A stretch of 64,000 nt of DNA from the NCBI GenBank assembly GCA_016203765.1, contig JACQMB010000145.1, positions 81,283-145,282 of the forward strand, given 5' to 3'. The stretch's first letter is position 1. Each line of letters opens with the position of its first letter. The notes below the pieces were generated by a model. The model searched no databases. It was not told the origin of the DNA and was given only the letters and a program-made list of their open reading frames with translations. This DNA is from Deltaproteobacteria bacterium (lineage in GTDB: Bacteria > UBA10199 > SPLOWO2-01-44-7). Both the position numbers and the translations under genes were made by a program. Shown in pieces: positions 9,410-17,392 of this stretch.

Positions 9410-10103
9410 TTGCCTGTTCAGCCTTTTCCAAGTCCTCCGGCGTGTCAATCTCCAGCCAGCGAATCCCTGAAGTGTCGGCGATCGTGATCGGTTCGCCCCG
9501 GGCGGCCAGGTCCCCCAAAATCATCTCCACGGAGGCCTTGGGACCAAGTTTAGCCAACGCCGTTTCCCGTGCCGAAAGATAAGTGGAGAGTTTGGAGGCA
9601 GGGCAATAAGTCATTCCAATATAACCCCCATCATAATCTTTTAATGTTTTGTGAATGGCTTGAATTGTCCCCTGCCGACCCCTTTTGATTTTCATGTCAT
9701 CGGCAACCAGGGGGCGATCAAAGTCACAGGCGGCCGTGATCCCTTTGCTTTGTTTTAGCAACACGTCGAGAAGGTGCTTGGGATAGATATGATCTGCATT
9801 GCATAATAAAAAATCATCATCCAAAATGGAGAGGGTGCATTGCATGCCTAAGAGACTCCCTTTATCAAAATGGGGTGTTTGAAAAATGCGAACGGAAGGG
9901 TAGTGTTTTTTCAGAAAATCAATGCAAAGGGGGGCTTGATAGCCAACGACCACCCCGATTTCAGCAATACGGCTGTTTTGAAGAAATTCCAAGGTATAGC
10001 TGATTAACGCTCGTCCGGCAACGTTCACTAAAACCTTCGGTTGGTTCTGGGTTAGGTGATTCAAACGATCACCCTGGCCGCCTGCTAAAATGAGTGCCTT
10101 CAT
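9354..10103 (-). CDS. Sugar/polyol-phosphate nucleotidyltransferase, probable inositol-1-phosphate cytidylyltransferase
   Basis: A 249-residue MobA/RfbA-type nucleotidyltransferase. The signature is LILAGGQGDRLN, then KVLVNVAGRALISYTLEFL, and a metal-site aspartate in LLCNADHIY. It lacks the left-handed helix domain of GlmU-like enzymes. In the inositol gene group the best inference is transfer of CMP from CTP to inositol-1-phosphate, giving CDP-inositol for the CDP-alcohol phosphotransferase two genes upstream. In hyperthermophiles these two activities are often fused; here they would be separate proteins. Substrate assignment is contextual. Confidence 0.7.
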   Translation of the reverse strand: MKALILAGGQGDRLNHLTQNQPKVLVNVAGRALISYTLEFLQNSRIAEIGVVVGYQAPLCIDFLKKHYPSVRIFQTPHFDKGSLLGMQCTLSILDDDFLLCNADHIYPKHLLDVLLKQSKGITAACDFDRPLVADDMKIKRGRQGTIQAIHKTLKDYDGGYIGMTYCPASKLSTYLSARETALAKLGPKASVEMILGDLAARGEPITIADTSGIRWLEIDTPEDLEKAEQAIRNLQKDGSLSGRPRRPR

Positions 10104-10121
10104 AATAGAAAATCCTCGCTG

Positions 10122-10829
10122 TTAGAATATTACTTTCAATTCGACAAGAGTGGAAATAACCATCGCCTTGGGGAAATGGTTTTGAAAATCTTTGGCCGAA
10201 AACAACCCCACTTTGCCGATAAAATCGATCCCGTTTTCTTCGGCGCGCTCCCCGTCCTTGAGGGAATCGCCGATAAAGACCGTCTCCTCGCGGCGGACTC
10301 CCCACCGGTTTAAAACATAAAGGAAATGATCCGCCCCCTTGGCGAAATTTTTCCGCCACCCCAGGGCCAGGTCGCAGGGGATTTCCAGTTGATGCGCCAG
10401 TTTTTCCACCAGGTCGGCGGCGCTGTTGGACGAGATCGCCACCGCGTATTTTTTTTCTTTCAGATATTGCAGGGTCGGTTTGCAGTCGTCAAAAGGGATC
10501 TGCTCAAAATAGTTTTTCCTCTTTTTGGCTTCAAAATCGGCATTGGCCCGGGCGTTTTTCGTTTTTTCTTTGGGAAAAAGAACGGCCATCTGGTCGCAAA
10601 AGGCCAGCCCCGAAGTTTGAACGTAGAGCCGGCGCCCCTCCGCGGGGGGCAGGTCGTAATGCTCCGCCATCACGCCGGCCGCCAGGTCGGCCAGCCAATT
10701 CATCGAATCGACGAGGGTTCCGTCGAAGTCGAAGCAGAGAATTTTTTTAGAGGACCAGGGACCATGGACCAGGGACCAAGGACCCTCATTTTGGTTTATG
10801 GCCTGATTCTTTGTTTCCATTTTAACCAT
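10122..10829 (-). CDS. HAD-family phosphatase
   Basis: The HAD nucleophile motif FDFDGTLVDS begins near residue 33. Motif II is AISSNSA, and the acidic motif is FIGDSLKDGERAEENG near the C-terminus, as in phosphoglycolate-phosphatase-like HAD enzymes with an alpha-helical cap. Length is 235 residues from ATG 10829 (an alternative ATG lies at 10820). The first ~30 residues are not part of the fold, and part of them is coded by a 14-bp tandem repeat. Placed between the cytidylyltransferase and the phosphotransferase, it may remove the phosphate from an inositol-phosphate intermediate. That role is inferred. Confidence 0.75.
   Translation of the reverse strand: MVKMETKNQAINQNEGPWSLVHGPWSSKKILCFDFDGTLVDSMNWLADLAAGVMAEHYDLPPAEGRRLYVQTSGLAFCDQMAVLFPKEKTKNARANADFEAKKRKNYFEQIPFDDCKPTLQYLKEKKYAVAISSNSAADLVEKLAHQLEIPCDLALGWRKNFAKGADHFLYVLNRWGVRREETVFIGDSLKDGERAEENGIDFIGKVGLFSAKDFQNHFPKAMVISTLVELKVIF
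10752..10785. repeat. 14-bp tandem repeat inside the 5' end of the HAD gene
   Basis: GGACCAGGGACCAT is followed at once by GGACCAGGGACCAA and a partial third unit GGACC. The repeat falls in the first ~25 codons of the HAD gene and adds a repeated GPWS peptide upstream of the catalytic domain. It looks like a small intergenic repeat that expanded or inserted at the gene boundary without breaking the frame. Confidence 0.7.
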
Positions 10830-11488
10830 AGTAATATCCCATTGGACAGCCAGATGCCGACGGCGGCGATGTAAAGCCAGGCGGGCAAAATGCCGACCAG
10901 GGCAAAGAGAAAAAACATCAGTGAAAAAACGTCTTTCCGCATGAAGACGCGCCCGTAGCGGATGAAGGTCATCAAAAAAGAACCGCTCTGGATCGGCAGT
11001 TTGGAGAGATATTCCTTGTCGAAAGTCACCAGGCTGGCTGATTTTGTGTTTCGCTTTAAAAAAAGAATAATTTGGAAAAATAAAACGGCCAGGCCGGAAA
11101 CGAGCAAGAGGGCCAAACCCCAGCCAAAGTTTGCCGCCAGCAGACCGGCAAAAAAACTGATCAACGCCCCGTTGTCGCTGATGGAGTCGAGCCATTCACC
11201 CAACTTGGAGGTCATCCCGCGCAGTTTGGCCACCTCGCCGTCACAGCCATCAAAGATGGAAGCCATTTGAAAAAGAAAACCGCCCAAAAGGTAAAAAGGG
11301 TAGGTTCCTTGAGCCGTGAAAAAACCGGTGCTCCAGCCGAGGGTAATGTTGAAGGCGGAGATCCAATTGGGATGCACCCCCCATTTGGCCAACTGCCAGC
11401 TGATCGGCAGGGAAATGCGTTTGTTTAGGTGTCTCGCCACCGGTCCCGGTGTGGCCAGGCGGATGGCTTCCAGGCGTTTTTTGTCCAT
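10796..11488 (-). CDS. CDP-alcohol phosphotransferase, probable inositol-phosphate type
   Basis: A 230-residue membrane enzyme with the family signature in the form DGCDGEVAKLRGM, then GEWLDSISD. This keeps the DxxDG...G...DxxxD pattern, with Lys where Arg is usual (DGxxAK). Five to six hydrophobic segments follow, as in CDP-alcohol phosphatidyltransferases. With Ino1, a nucleotidyltransferase and a HAD phosphatase in the same row, the likely reaction joins CDP-inositol to inositol phosphate or to a lipid alcohol. It is the first gene of the minus-strand operon and overlaps the HAD gene. The acceptor is unknown. Confidence 0.82.
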   Translation of the reverse strand: MDKKRLEAIRLATPGPVARHLNKRISLPISWQLAKWGVHPNWISAFNITLGWSTGFFTAQGTYPFYLLGGFLFQMASIFDGCDGEVAKLRGMTSKLGEWLDSISDNGALISFFAGLLAANFGWGLALLLVSGLAVLFFQIILFLKRNTKSASLVTFDKEYLSKLPIQSGSFLMTFIRYGRVFMRKDVFSLMFFLFALVGILPAWLYIAAVGIWLSNGILLWLKWKQRIRP

Positions 11489-11567
11489 CCATCTCGAATA
11501 TAGGCATCCGTGTCAGGACGCAACTATTTTTTGCAATGGGCGAAAATCTTTGGTAGGGAAGGGAAAA

Positions 11568-13031
11568 ATGGTCCAGAATCTATTTTCCATCGGTATATTG
11601 GGGGGGCAGGCGGCGGCTGGTGTTGCGGGTGCGGCGGGTGCCGCGGAGGTCATCGATGCCGCGGCCCTGGACGTGACCGTTTTGACGGCGGCGGAGGCCG
11701 ATGCCTTTGTGATGGGAAACAGCCCTTTCGTTCGGCTCGCCGGTTTGGTGAGGGGCGGGGCGGCTGTCTCTCCCCACGCTGGCTATCTGGCCATCTATCT
11801 GAGGGCGCCACAGCCTATCAAAGGTCAAATTTTGCGTGGGGAGGAAAAGGCGGTCTTGCTGAAAAAGGGAGAAATGGATCGTCATTTATCAAGACTCGGC
11901 CTTTGCGCCAGAGATTTGGCCCGGGTTTTTTCTTTTTCCGAGGCGGCTGTTTCCACGTGGCGTACCGGGCAGATTTCGTTGCCGGCCGGCGTCCTGCGTC
12001 TTATCAAAGAAGCGGAAAACAAAACAGAGGCTCTGGAAAACCTGAAGACATTTGTTGCCGGGGCAATGCGGGACTATGTGGAACGAACCCCCTATTGGGA
12101 ACAGGTCTTTACCCTTCACCGGATTTTGGCTGAGAAAAAATTGTCTTTAATCTCTTTATTTGGAAGAAGTATCAGTAGGTGTAGTAGAAAATTAAGAGGT
12201 CAAAGAGACATTCAAGCCGTCATCGATATTGTCAAGCGGGATATTTCGCCGGTCGAAATGAAACGAAAAATCCTGGAGGCTTTAGGGATTAGACATTATA
12301 ATAGAAGAGTCCATTTTTACCGGGAGGAGAGGGCCAATCGCGCGTTGAGGATGGCCCCGGCTAAATTCCAAACAACGCGGCGCGCCTTGGCCGGTTGGCT
12401 GGGGATCAGCCAAAATAGGTATGATACGCTTGCCATGGGCGAGAATCCCGTCTCCCCCAAACGCGCCGAACAAATTCGGACCCTGGAGGAGTCGGCGACT
12501 TTAGTCGAATTAAGGGGACGGCTCGCCCTCCTTCCCCCCGTGCGGCCGCCGGCCTCCAATGGGGAGAGACGGTTGGGACCCGCCGAGGCGGAAGGAGAGC
12601 TTAAAACCTGCATGGCCCGCTATCGTCCCCTGGTCTTCCACATGGCCGGAAAAGGCCTGCGACGGTTCGGACTCAATTCAAGGGAAAACGTCGAGGAGAC
12701 AGTCCAAGATGTTTTTATCGCTCTTCATACGACGTTGCGGAGGAGAGGAGCGAAGATTGAAATAACGAAGGGGTGGTTTTACCGCGTCGTTCGCAACAAG
12801 GTCTTCGACAAGCTCATGGCGGTTCGGGGCATCAATAAGGATGATATTAATTTCTATTTTCGGATGCGGCGGTTCGCTTTGATAACGGTGGAGGCCCTGA
12901 TGGCCCGGGATCCGATGCTGACTCTTGAAGATGCCGAAGCCAACCTCCGGCGCTACCGGGCGATTCAGCTGCGGATGCACGGGGATGTTCCCATCGAGGA
13001 TCTCCCCGAGGGCCTGCGGCGTAAAATTTAG
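11568..13031 (+). CDS. HTH / sigma-70 region 2-like fusion protein
   Basis: The 487-residue protein has an Ala/Gly-rich N-terminus. A Cro/XRE-like helix-turn-helix spans residues 103-140 (LCARDLARVF, then EAAVSTWRTGQISLP), and a second HTH-like block lies at 265-305 (LAGWLGISQNRYDTLAMGE). Near 350-420 is a stretch resembling sigma-70 region 2: YRPLVFHMAGKG, NVEETVQDVFIALH, KGWFYRVVRNKVFDKLM. I see no sigma region 4 after it. The start at 11568 has an AGGGAAGGG ribosome site; the frame upstream is only the shadow of the gene on the other strand. It may be an unusual transcription regulator. No partner or target is apparent. Confidence 0.65.
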   Translation: MVQNLFSIGILGGQAAAGVAGAAGAAEVIDAAALDVTVLTAAEADAFVMGNSPFVRLAGLVRGGAAVSPHAGYLAIYLRAPQPIKGQILRGEEKAVLLKKGEMDRHLSRLGLCARDLARVFSFSEAAVSTWRTGQISLPAGVLRLIKEAENKTEALENLKTFVAGAMRDYVERTPYWEQVFTLHRILAEKKLSLISLFGRSISRCSRKLRGQRDIQAVIDIVKRDISPVEMKRKILEALGIRHYNRRVHFYREERANRALRMAPAKFQTTRRALAGWLGISQNRYDTLAMGENPVSPKRAEQIRTLEESATLVELRGRLALLPPVRPPASNGERRLGPAEAEGELKTCMARYRPLVFHMAGKGLRRFGLNSRENVEETVQDVFIALHTTLRRRGAKIEITKGWFYRVVRNKVFDKLMAVRGINKDDINFYFRMRRFALITVEALMARDPMLTLEDAEANLRRYRAIQLRMHGDVPIEDLPEGLRRKI

Positions 13032-13087
13032 TTTTTCCAACCTGCGGTTGACTCTTAAAATCGCTCCGTGATAGGCTCCCGCCGGCT

Positions 13088-14062
13088 ATGCCCACAAACG
13101 GTTCCAACGGTCACCGCCCCTCTCCCCCCCGCTGGCGCGGGTTTGTCTATTATCTGCGCTGTAAGCTCCAGCACCGGCCCTATCTGGTCAACGTCGAGTT
13201 TACCAAGCTGTGCAACGCCAAGTGTTTTTTCTGTCACTGCTGGCAGTTGGAATCGCCCGATGAATTGCAGGACTACGGGCCGGTGATTCAACGCTTTCGG
13301 CCCGTCCTCTGTTCCGTCTCCGGGGGCGAGCCGATGTTGCGCAAAAACTATCCCGACCTGTTGAAAAAAATGCGCCCCTGGTGTCATTACATGATGATTA
13401 TCACGAACGGGGCGTTATTGAACGAAGACTCGGCCGAAAAACTGCGTTGGGCCGGCGTCGATCAGATCACCATCTCGCTCGATTATTTGAGCAAAAAACA
13501 CGACGAGGTTCGAAAAATCGACGGACTCTTTGAGCATATTTCAACCGTCGCGCCAAAACTCCGCTCCCAAGGCTACAAAATTTGTTTCAACTCGATCATC
13601 ATGGAATCGAACCTCGACGAGATTTTGCCTCTGGCCCGCAAGGCCCTGGGGTGGGACTGTTTTATTTCGTTCAGCTCCTTTTGCACGCTGAAGGCCAACG
13701 AGGAGAGCGAGTGGGTGCGTGAGGAACGGATGAAACAGTTGGCTGAAATCGTGGGCGAGTTAAAAGAAATGAAACGGGAATACCGCCACATCAAAAATTC
13801 GAACTATTATCTGGACCATATCGTTCCTTATTTCAAAGAGGGGGGGGTGGCCGACTGCAAGGCGGGACACAATTTCATCCAAATCACGCCGGACGGCTAC
13901 GTCCAGCGCTGTTCCGAAATGCCCCGGATGGCCCACTACACAAAATACTGGCCGACCCAGGTCGGCGAAACCTTGTGCACCAAATGCTGGTACGGTTGCC
14001 GCGGCGAGACCGAATCAAACCTGATCGCCCCGGGCCGCCTTAAAGACCTCCTTCGAGCCTAA
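13088..14062 (+). CDS. Radical SAM protein with C-terminal cysteine cluster
   Basis: The 324-residue protein carries the radical SAM cluster motif CNAKCFFC (CxxxCxxC) near residue 41, a SGGEPML motif for SAM binding, and a SPASM-like C-terminal set of cysteines (DCKAGHNFIQI, QRCSEMP, CTKCWYGCRGE) for an extra iron-sulfur cluster. Such enzymes modify peptides or small molecules. No precursor peptide gene is evident beside it, and I cannot name a substrate. Similar genes often lie near lipid or hopanoid modification genes. The start at 13088 follows the sigma-like gene by 56 bases. Confidence 0.82.
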   Translation: MPTNGSNGHRPSPPRWRGFVYYLRCKLQHRPYLVNVEFTKLCNAKCFFCHCWQLESPDELQDYGPVIQRFRPVLCSVSGGEPMLRKNYPDLLKKMRPWCHYMMIITNGALLNEDSAEKLRWAGVDQITISLDYLSKKHDEVRKIDGLFEHISTVAPKLRSQGYKICFNSIIMESNLDEILPLARKALGWDCFISFSSFCTLKANEESEWVREERMKQLAEIVGELKEMKREYRHIKNSNYYLDHIVPYFKEGGVADCKAGHNFIQITPDGYVQRCSEMPRMAHYTKYWPTQVGETLCTKCWYGCRGETESNLIAPGRLKDLLRA

Positions 14063-14092
14063 TGTAGTTTGGGAACATCGAACCCGCCACGT

Positions 14093-14113
14093 CGAAATAA
14101 GTATCGTGTCCCC
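14093..14113. repeat. Half copy of the REP-like palindrome
   Basis: CGAAATAAGTATCGTGTCCC matches the right half of the palindromic elements at 24118-24165 and 25676-25724. The left arm is not recognisable here. It sits between the convergent radical SAM and M48 genes. Confidence 0.75.
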
Positions 14114-14123
14114 AAAAGATGCA

Positions 14124-15011
14124 TCATTTTCTAGCGGTTGTGCGGCGGAGATTTTCCAGGTGTTTGGTGAGCATCTTGGCCCTGTTGTTGTTGGAGGGAT
14201 GGGAGGAGTAAATACTCGATTGAAAATTGATCACGCTTTTGATCCCTTTGTTCCCCGATTTTTTGGCCGCCCTGTCCCATACTTGAATTGCCTTTTCCGG
14301 ATTGTAGCCGGCTCCCATCATTGTAATCATCCCCTCCAAATCGGCGGCGGCCTCATTTTTTCTGGAGTAGGCGGGAAGATAAATCCCCGTGCTCGCATCA
14401 AAGACTGAATCAAAAATTTTGCCGACGTCAGTACCGATCGCTCCGGTCGCCACCGAACCGATGGCCCCAATCATGCGAAGGGTCTGTCTTTTTTTGTAGC
14501 CTTTATATCCGTGTCGCAGGGTCGCATGGGCAATTTCATGGCCCATCACCGCCGCGATTTCGTCGTTGCTCTTTGCGTCAACCAACCCGTAATGGGGATC
14601 GAACAGCCCCTTGAAAAACATAATCCCGCCGCCGGGATAGCAAACGGCATTGACGACTGACGTATCGATATAATGCACTTCATAAGGGATGTCGGGGATG
14701 AGAGATTTTTTCTTGAGCCGGTTCATAATCGTTATGAGGCGGCCAACCATCTGAGGGTCATTATCCACTTTGATCCCTTTTTGTTTCATGATGTCGATTT
14801 GGTTGTGGTAAATCTGTCTCCCCGTTTGCAAATCCCACTGAATCCCATCTTTGTTGGTTGTTGACCGGACGGTTTCGCTCTCTCCCTTGTTGGGTTGTTT
14901 GGCGATCGAATCCGATGGGGCAAAACTCAATGCCAATGGAATGAGCAAAAATGCTAACCCCAAGAGTTTGAGTGCCAGCCTTTTATGCTTTTTGGTAGTT
15001 GGTTTTGACAT
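14124..15011 (-). CDS. M48-family metallopeptidase, exported
   Basis: The 295-residue protein has a basic N-terminus, a hydrophobic signal or anchor (LLGLAFLLIPLALSFA), the zinc motif HEIAHATLRHG and a third ligand in AAADLEGM. These are the features of periplasmic M48 peptidases of the BepA/LoiP group, which clear misfolded envelope proteins. The start at 15011 is fixed by an AAGGAGG ribosome site 5 bases upstream; an in-frame ATG 16 codons earlier has no such site. The upstream sequence contains TTGACA and a ~33-bp element shared with the A2M/pbpC operon. Confidence 0.87.
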   Translation of the reverse strand: MSKPTTKKHKRLALKLLGLAFLLIPLALSFAPSDSIAKQPNKGESETVRSTTNKDGIQWDLQTGRQIYHNQIDIMKQKGIKVDNDPQMVGRLITIMNRLKKKSLIPDIPYEVHYIDTSVVNAVCYPGGGIMFFKGLFDPHYGLVDAKSNDEIAAVMGHEIAHATLRHGYKGYKKRQTLRMIGAIGSVATGAIGTDVGKIFDSVFDASTGIYLPAYSRKNEAAADLEGMITMMGAGYNPEKAIQVWDRAAKKSGNKGIKSVINFQSSIYSSHPSNNNRAKMLTKHLENLRRTTARK

Positions 15012-15021
15012 GACTTCCTCC

Positions 15022-15055
15022 TTAAACGGGTTTTTTACTATGAAACACCGGTTTG
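15022..15055 (-). promoter_or_regulatory. Upstream element shared with the A2M gene
   Basis: A 34-bp stretch upstream of the M48 start almost matches 23211-23243, upstream of the A2M/pbpC operon. The first 22 bases differ at one position and the rest is similar. On the coding strand it contains TCATAGTAAAAA and CCCGTTTAAG, preceded here by TTGACA. It could be a shared promoter or operator, or a small dispersed repeat. Confidence 0.4.
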
Positions 15056-15068
15056 TCAATCATTGTAG

Positions 15069-17392
15069 TTATTCCGCCGCTTCTACCTCGATTTTTGCCG
15101 CATCGGAGCGTCCGTGATCGTCGACGGCGCGCAGGATGAAATTGCCGGGGTGCATTTTCCAATAGAAGGGCTCCTGACCGGGTGAGGTTCCCAAATATCC
15201 TTCATTGATAAACCAATGAATTCCCCTGACATCCGCGTCGGCAACCGCCATCAAGGAAAGGGTGGTTTCTTTTTTGGAATCGAGCCGGAGTTGATAGACA
15301 AGGTTTTTCTTTGGTGAGGTGATTTTAGGCGGGAGTCCCCGGTCCGTTTGGACGTTCAGCGGGCAAACTTTTTGGTAGGGAGGGGGGATGCGCCTCGGGA
15401 TGCCTGCGACTTGAAAGATCTTCAGCAGATCGGAGGGCCAGAATTCGTAGACTTCTTTTTGGGTCGCGGTAGTTGCTTGGCAGGCCCGCAGTCCCGTATC
15501 GGCATCGATTAGAATTTCCCGGTGAATCTCACAAACTTGAATGGGGGATTTGCCTGGAATGAAAAATGTGGGGAGGGTATGCGGACAAAAAGGGCCGGGA
15601 ATCTGGCCCGAAACCGAACAGACATCGACTTTTTTAATATCGAGCCTGTCGGAAATGAAGGGCTCCGTTAATTTTTTTTCTTCTCCCTTGATCGCATCAA
15701 TGATTTGAAACATCAGCGGTGCCGCCGCTTCTCTTCCGAGGAAAGCGGGATTGCTCTTGCCGTCAAAATTTCCCACCCAAACCCCCAGGACATAGGGTCC
15801 GAAAATTCCAATCGACCAGGCATCCCGGAAGGCGTAAGAAGTGCCCGTCTTCCAGGCGACCGGTAGCGGATTGTTGGTCCATTCGGGGCGAAAACCCTCC
15901 CCCGGCCTCGGATTTTTTTTGAGCATATCCAGGATAAGGAAGCCCGCCTCCCGACTGAGAAAACGACCCGTCGTTTTTCCCTCTTCTTCTTCTAATTTTC
16001 GCAAAGGCTGAAGATTCCCCTGATTGGGAAGCATGGCATAAAGCCCGACCAGCTCCTCCATAGTAACTTCAACGCCGCCTAGGACCAGGGCCAATCCGTA
16101 GAAATCCTCTTCGCGAAGCCCGGATATTCCGGTTTTCTTCAAAAAGTCATAAAGACCTGGTTGTGCGAGTTGATTGGCGACATAAATGGCCGGAAGATTG
16201 CGGCTGTTGATGAGGGCCTCCGTCGCCTTTACCGGCCCGGTAAATTTGCCGTCGAAATTTTCGGGACTGTAGTCGCCGAAATGAATTGGGGAATCCTTCA
16301 ACATCGTCATCGGATGGATCACCCCCTGATCGATCCCCAGTGCGTAAATAAAGGGTTTTAGAGCTGATCCAGGGGAGCGCTTGGCCTGTGTTCCGTTCAC
16401 CTGTCCTTCTATAGCATCGTTGAAAAAATCGGCGGAACCGAGCATCGCCTTGACCGACATATCCCGGTGGTCAACCAAAAGGGAGGCGGCATTTTGAATG
16501 CCGAACGGTTTTTTCTTTTTGATATAGCGGACCGCCTGTCTCTCCAAAATTTTTTGCAATTTTAGGTCGAGTGTCGTAGTCAAAGTTCCTTCGTCAGGAA
16601 ATTCCTTTAAGACGGCATCGACAAAGTGGGGGGCATGAAAGGGGAGGTTTTTTCTTTGCGAGATGGCAAAGGGAAGATCCAATTGAGATTTTTTCCCGGC
16701 ATCATCGGGATATTTTTGAATCCATTGGGCAAAAAGTTCGTTGCGCGCCTCCAAAAGCCTGTTGTTTTTGTCCACCTGGTTTCCCTTTGGAGACCTTCGC
16801 AGGGGGCTTTGCGGGATGACGGCCAGGGTCAAGGCCTCCGGCAAGGTCAGTTGATCCACGTTTTTATGAAAATAGATGAGACTTGCCGCTTTCGCTCCTT
16901 CAATATTGCCCCCATAGGAAACCAGACTGAAATAGGCGGCTAGAATCTCTTCTTTGGAATAGTGTCGTTCCAATTGAATCGACCTTAGAATCTGTTTAAG
17001 TTTCCCAAAAATAGTGTGAGTGGGGATATCAAAACGAAGCCTGGCCACCTGCATGGTAATGGTGGAGGCGCGCCGGTGCGCCGGCTCCGGGCGAGATACG
17101 TTTGCCATGCGGCACGGAACAGAGAAAACGGATTGAATCCCGGATGCCCGTAAAAATAGCGGTCCTCTTTTAGTAGGGTGGCCTCTTTCAAATAAGGAGA
17201 GATTTCGTTGAGAGAGGTTTGAAGACGAAATTTGTCATCCGTGGAGAGGGTCAGTCTTAATAATCGGTGATTTTGGTCGTAGATTGCTTTTGAAAAAGAG
17301 TAGGGTTTCAAAAGGTCGGGTCTGGGAACAGCAAAGAGAGCGGCGCCTCCAAGAGCAGCCAATAAAAGCAAGACAAAAAATCTTTGTTTCAT
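15069..17392 (-). pseudogene. pbpC: Penicillin-binding protein 1C, split by a frameshift
   Basis: Two overlapping frames together give a full ~770-residue PBP1C. The first (from 17392) has a signal anchor and the transglycosylase motif EDRYFYGHPGFNP. The second has TITMQVARL, the transpeptidase triad (SALK, SRN, KTGTS) and a C-terminal PBP1C-specific domain. The frames switch at GGCGCGCC (17067-17074), where removing one GC pair would restore the expected GASTITMQ. This is either a real two-base insertion in a GC repeat or a sequencing error. The gene starts on the A2M stop codon (ATGA), the usual pbpC/A2M pairing for peptidoglycan repair. Confidence 0.88.

Noticed and set aside
11316..11567. 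N-terminal extension of the sigma-like protein
   Set aside because: It overlaps the CDP-alcohol phosphotransferase in antisense, has no similarity to a domain, and a good ribosome site favours 11568.
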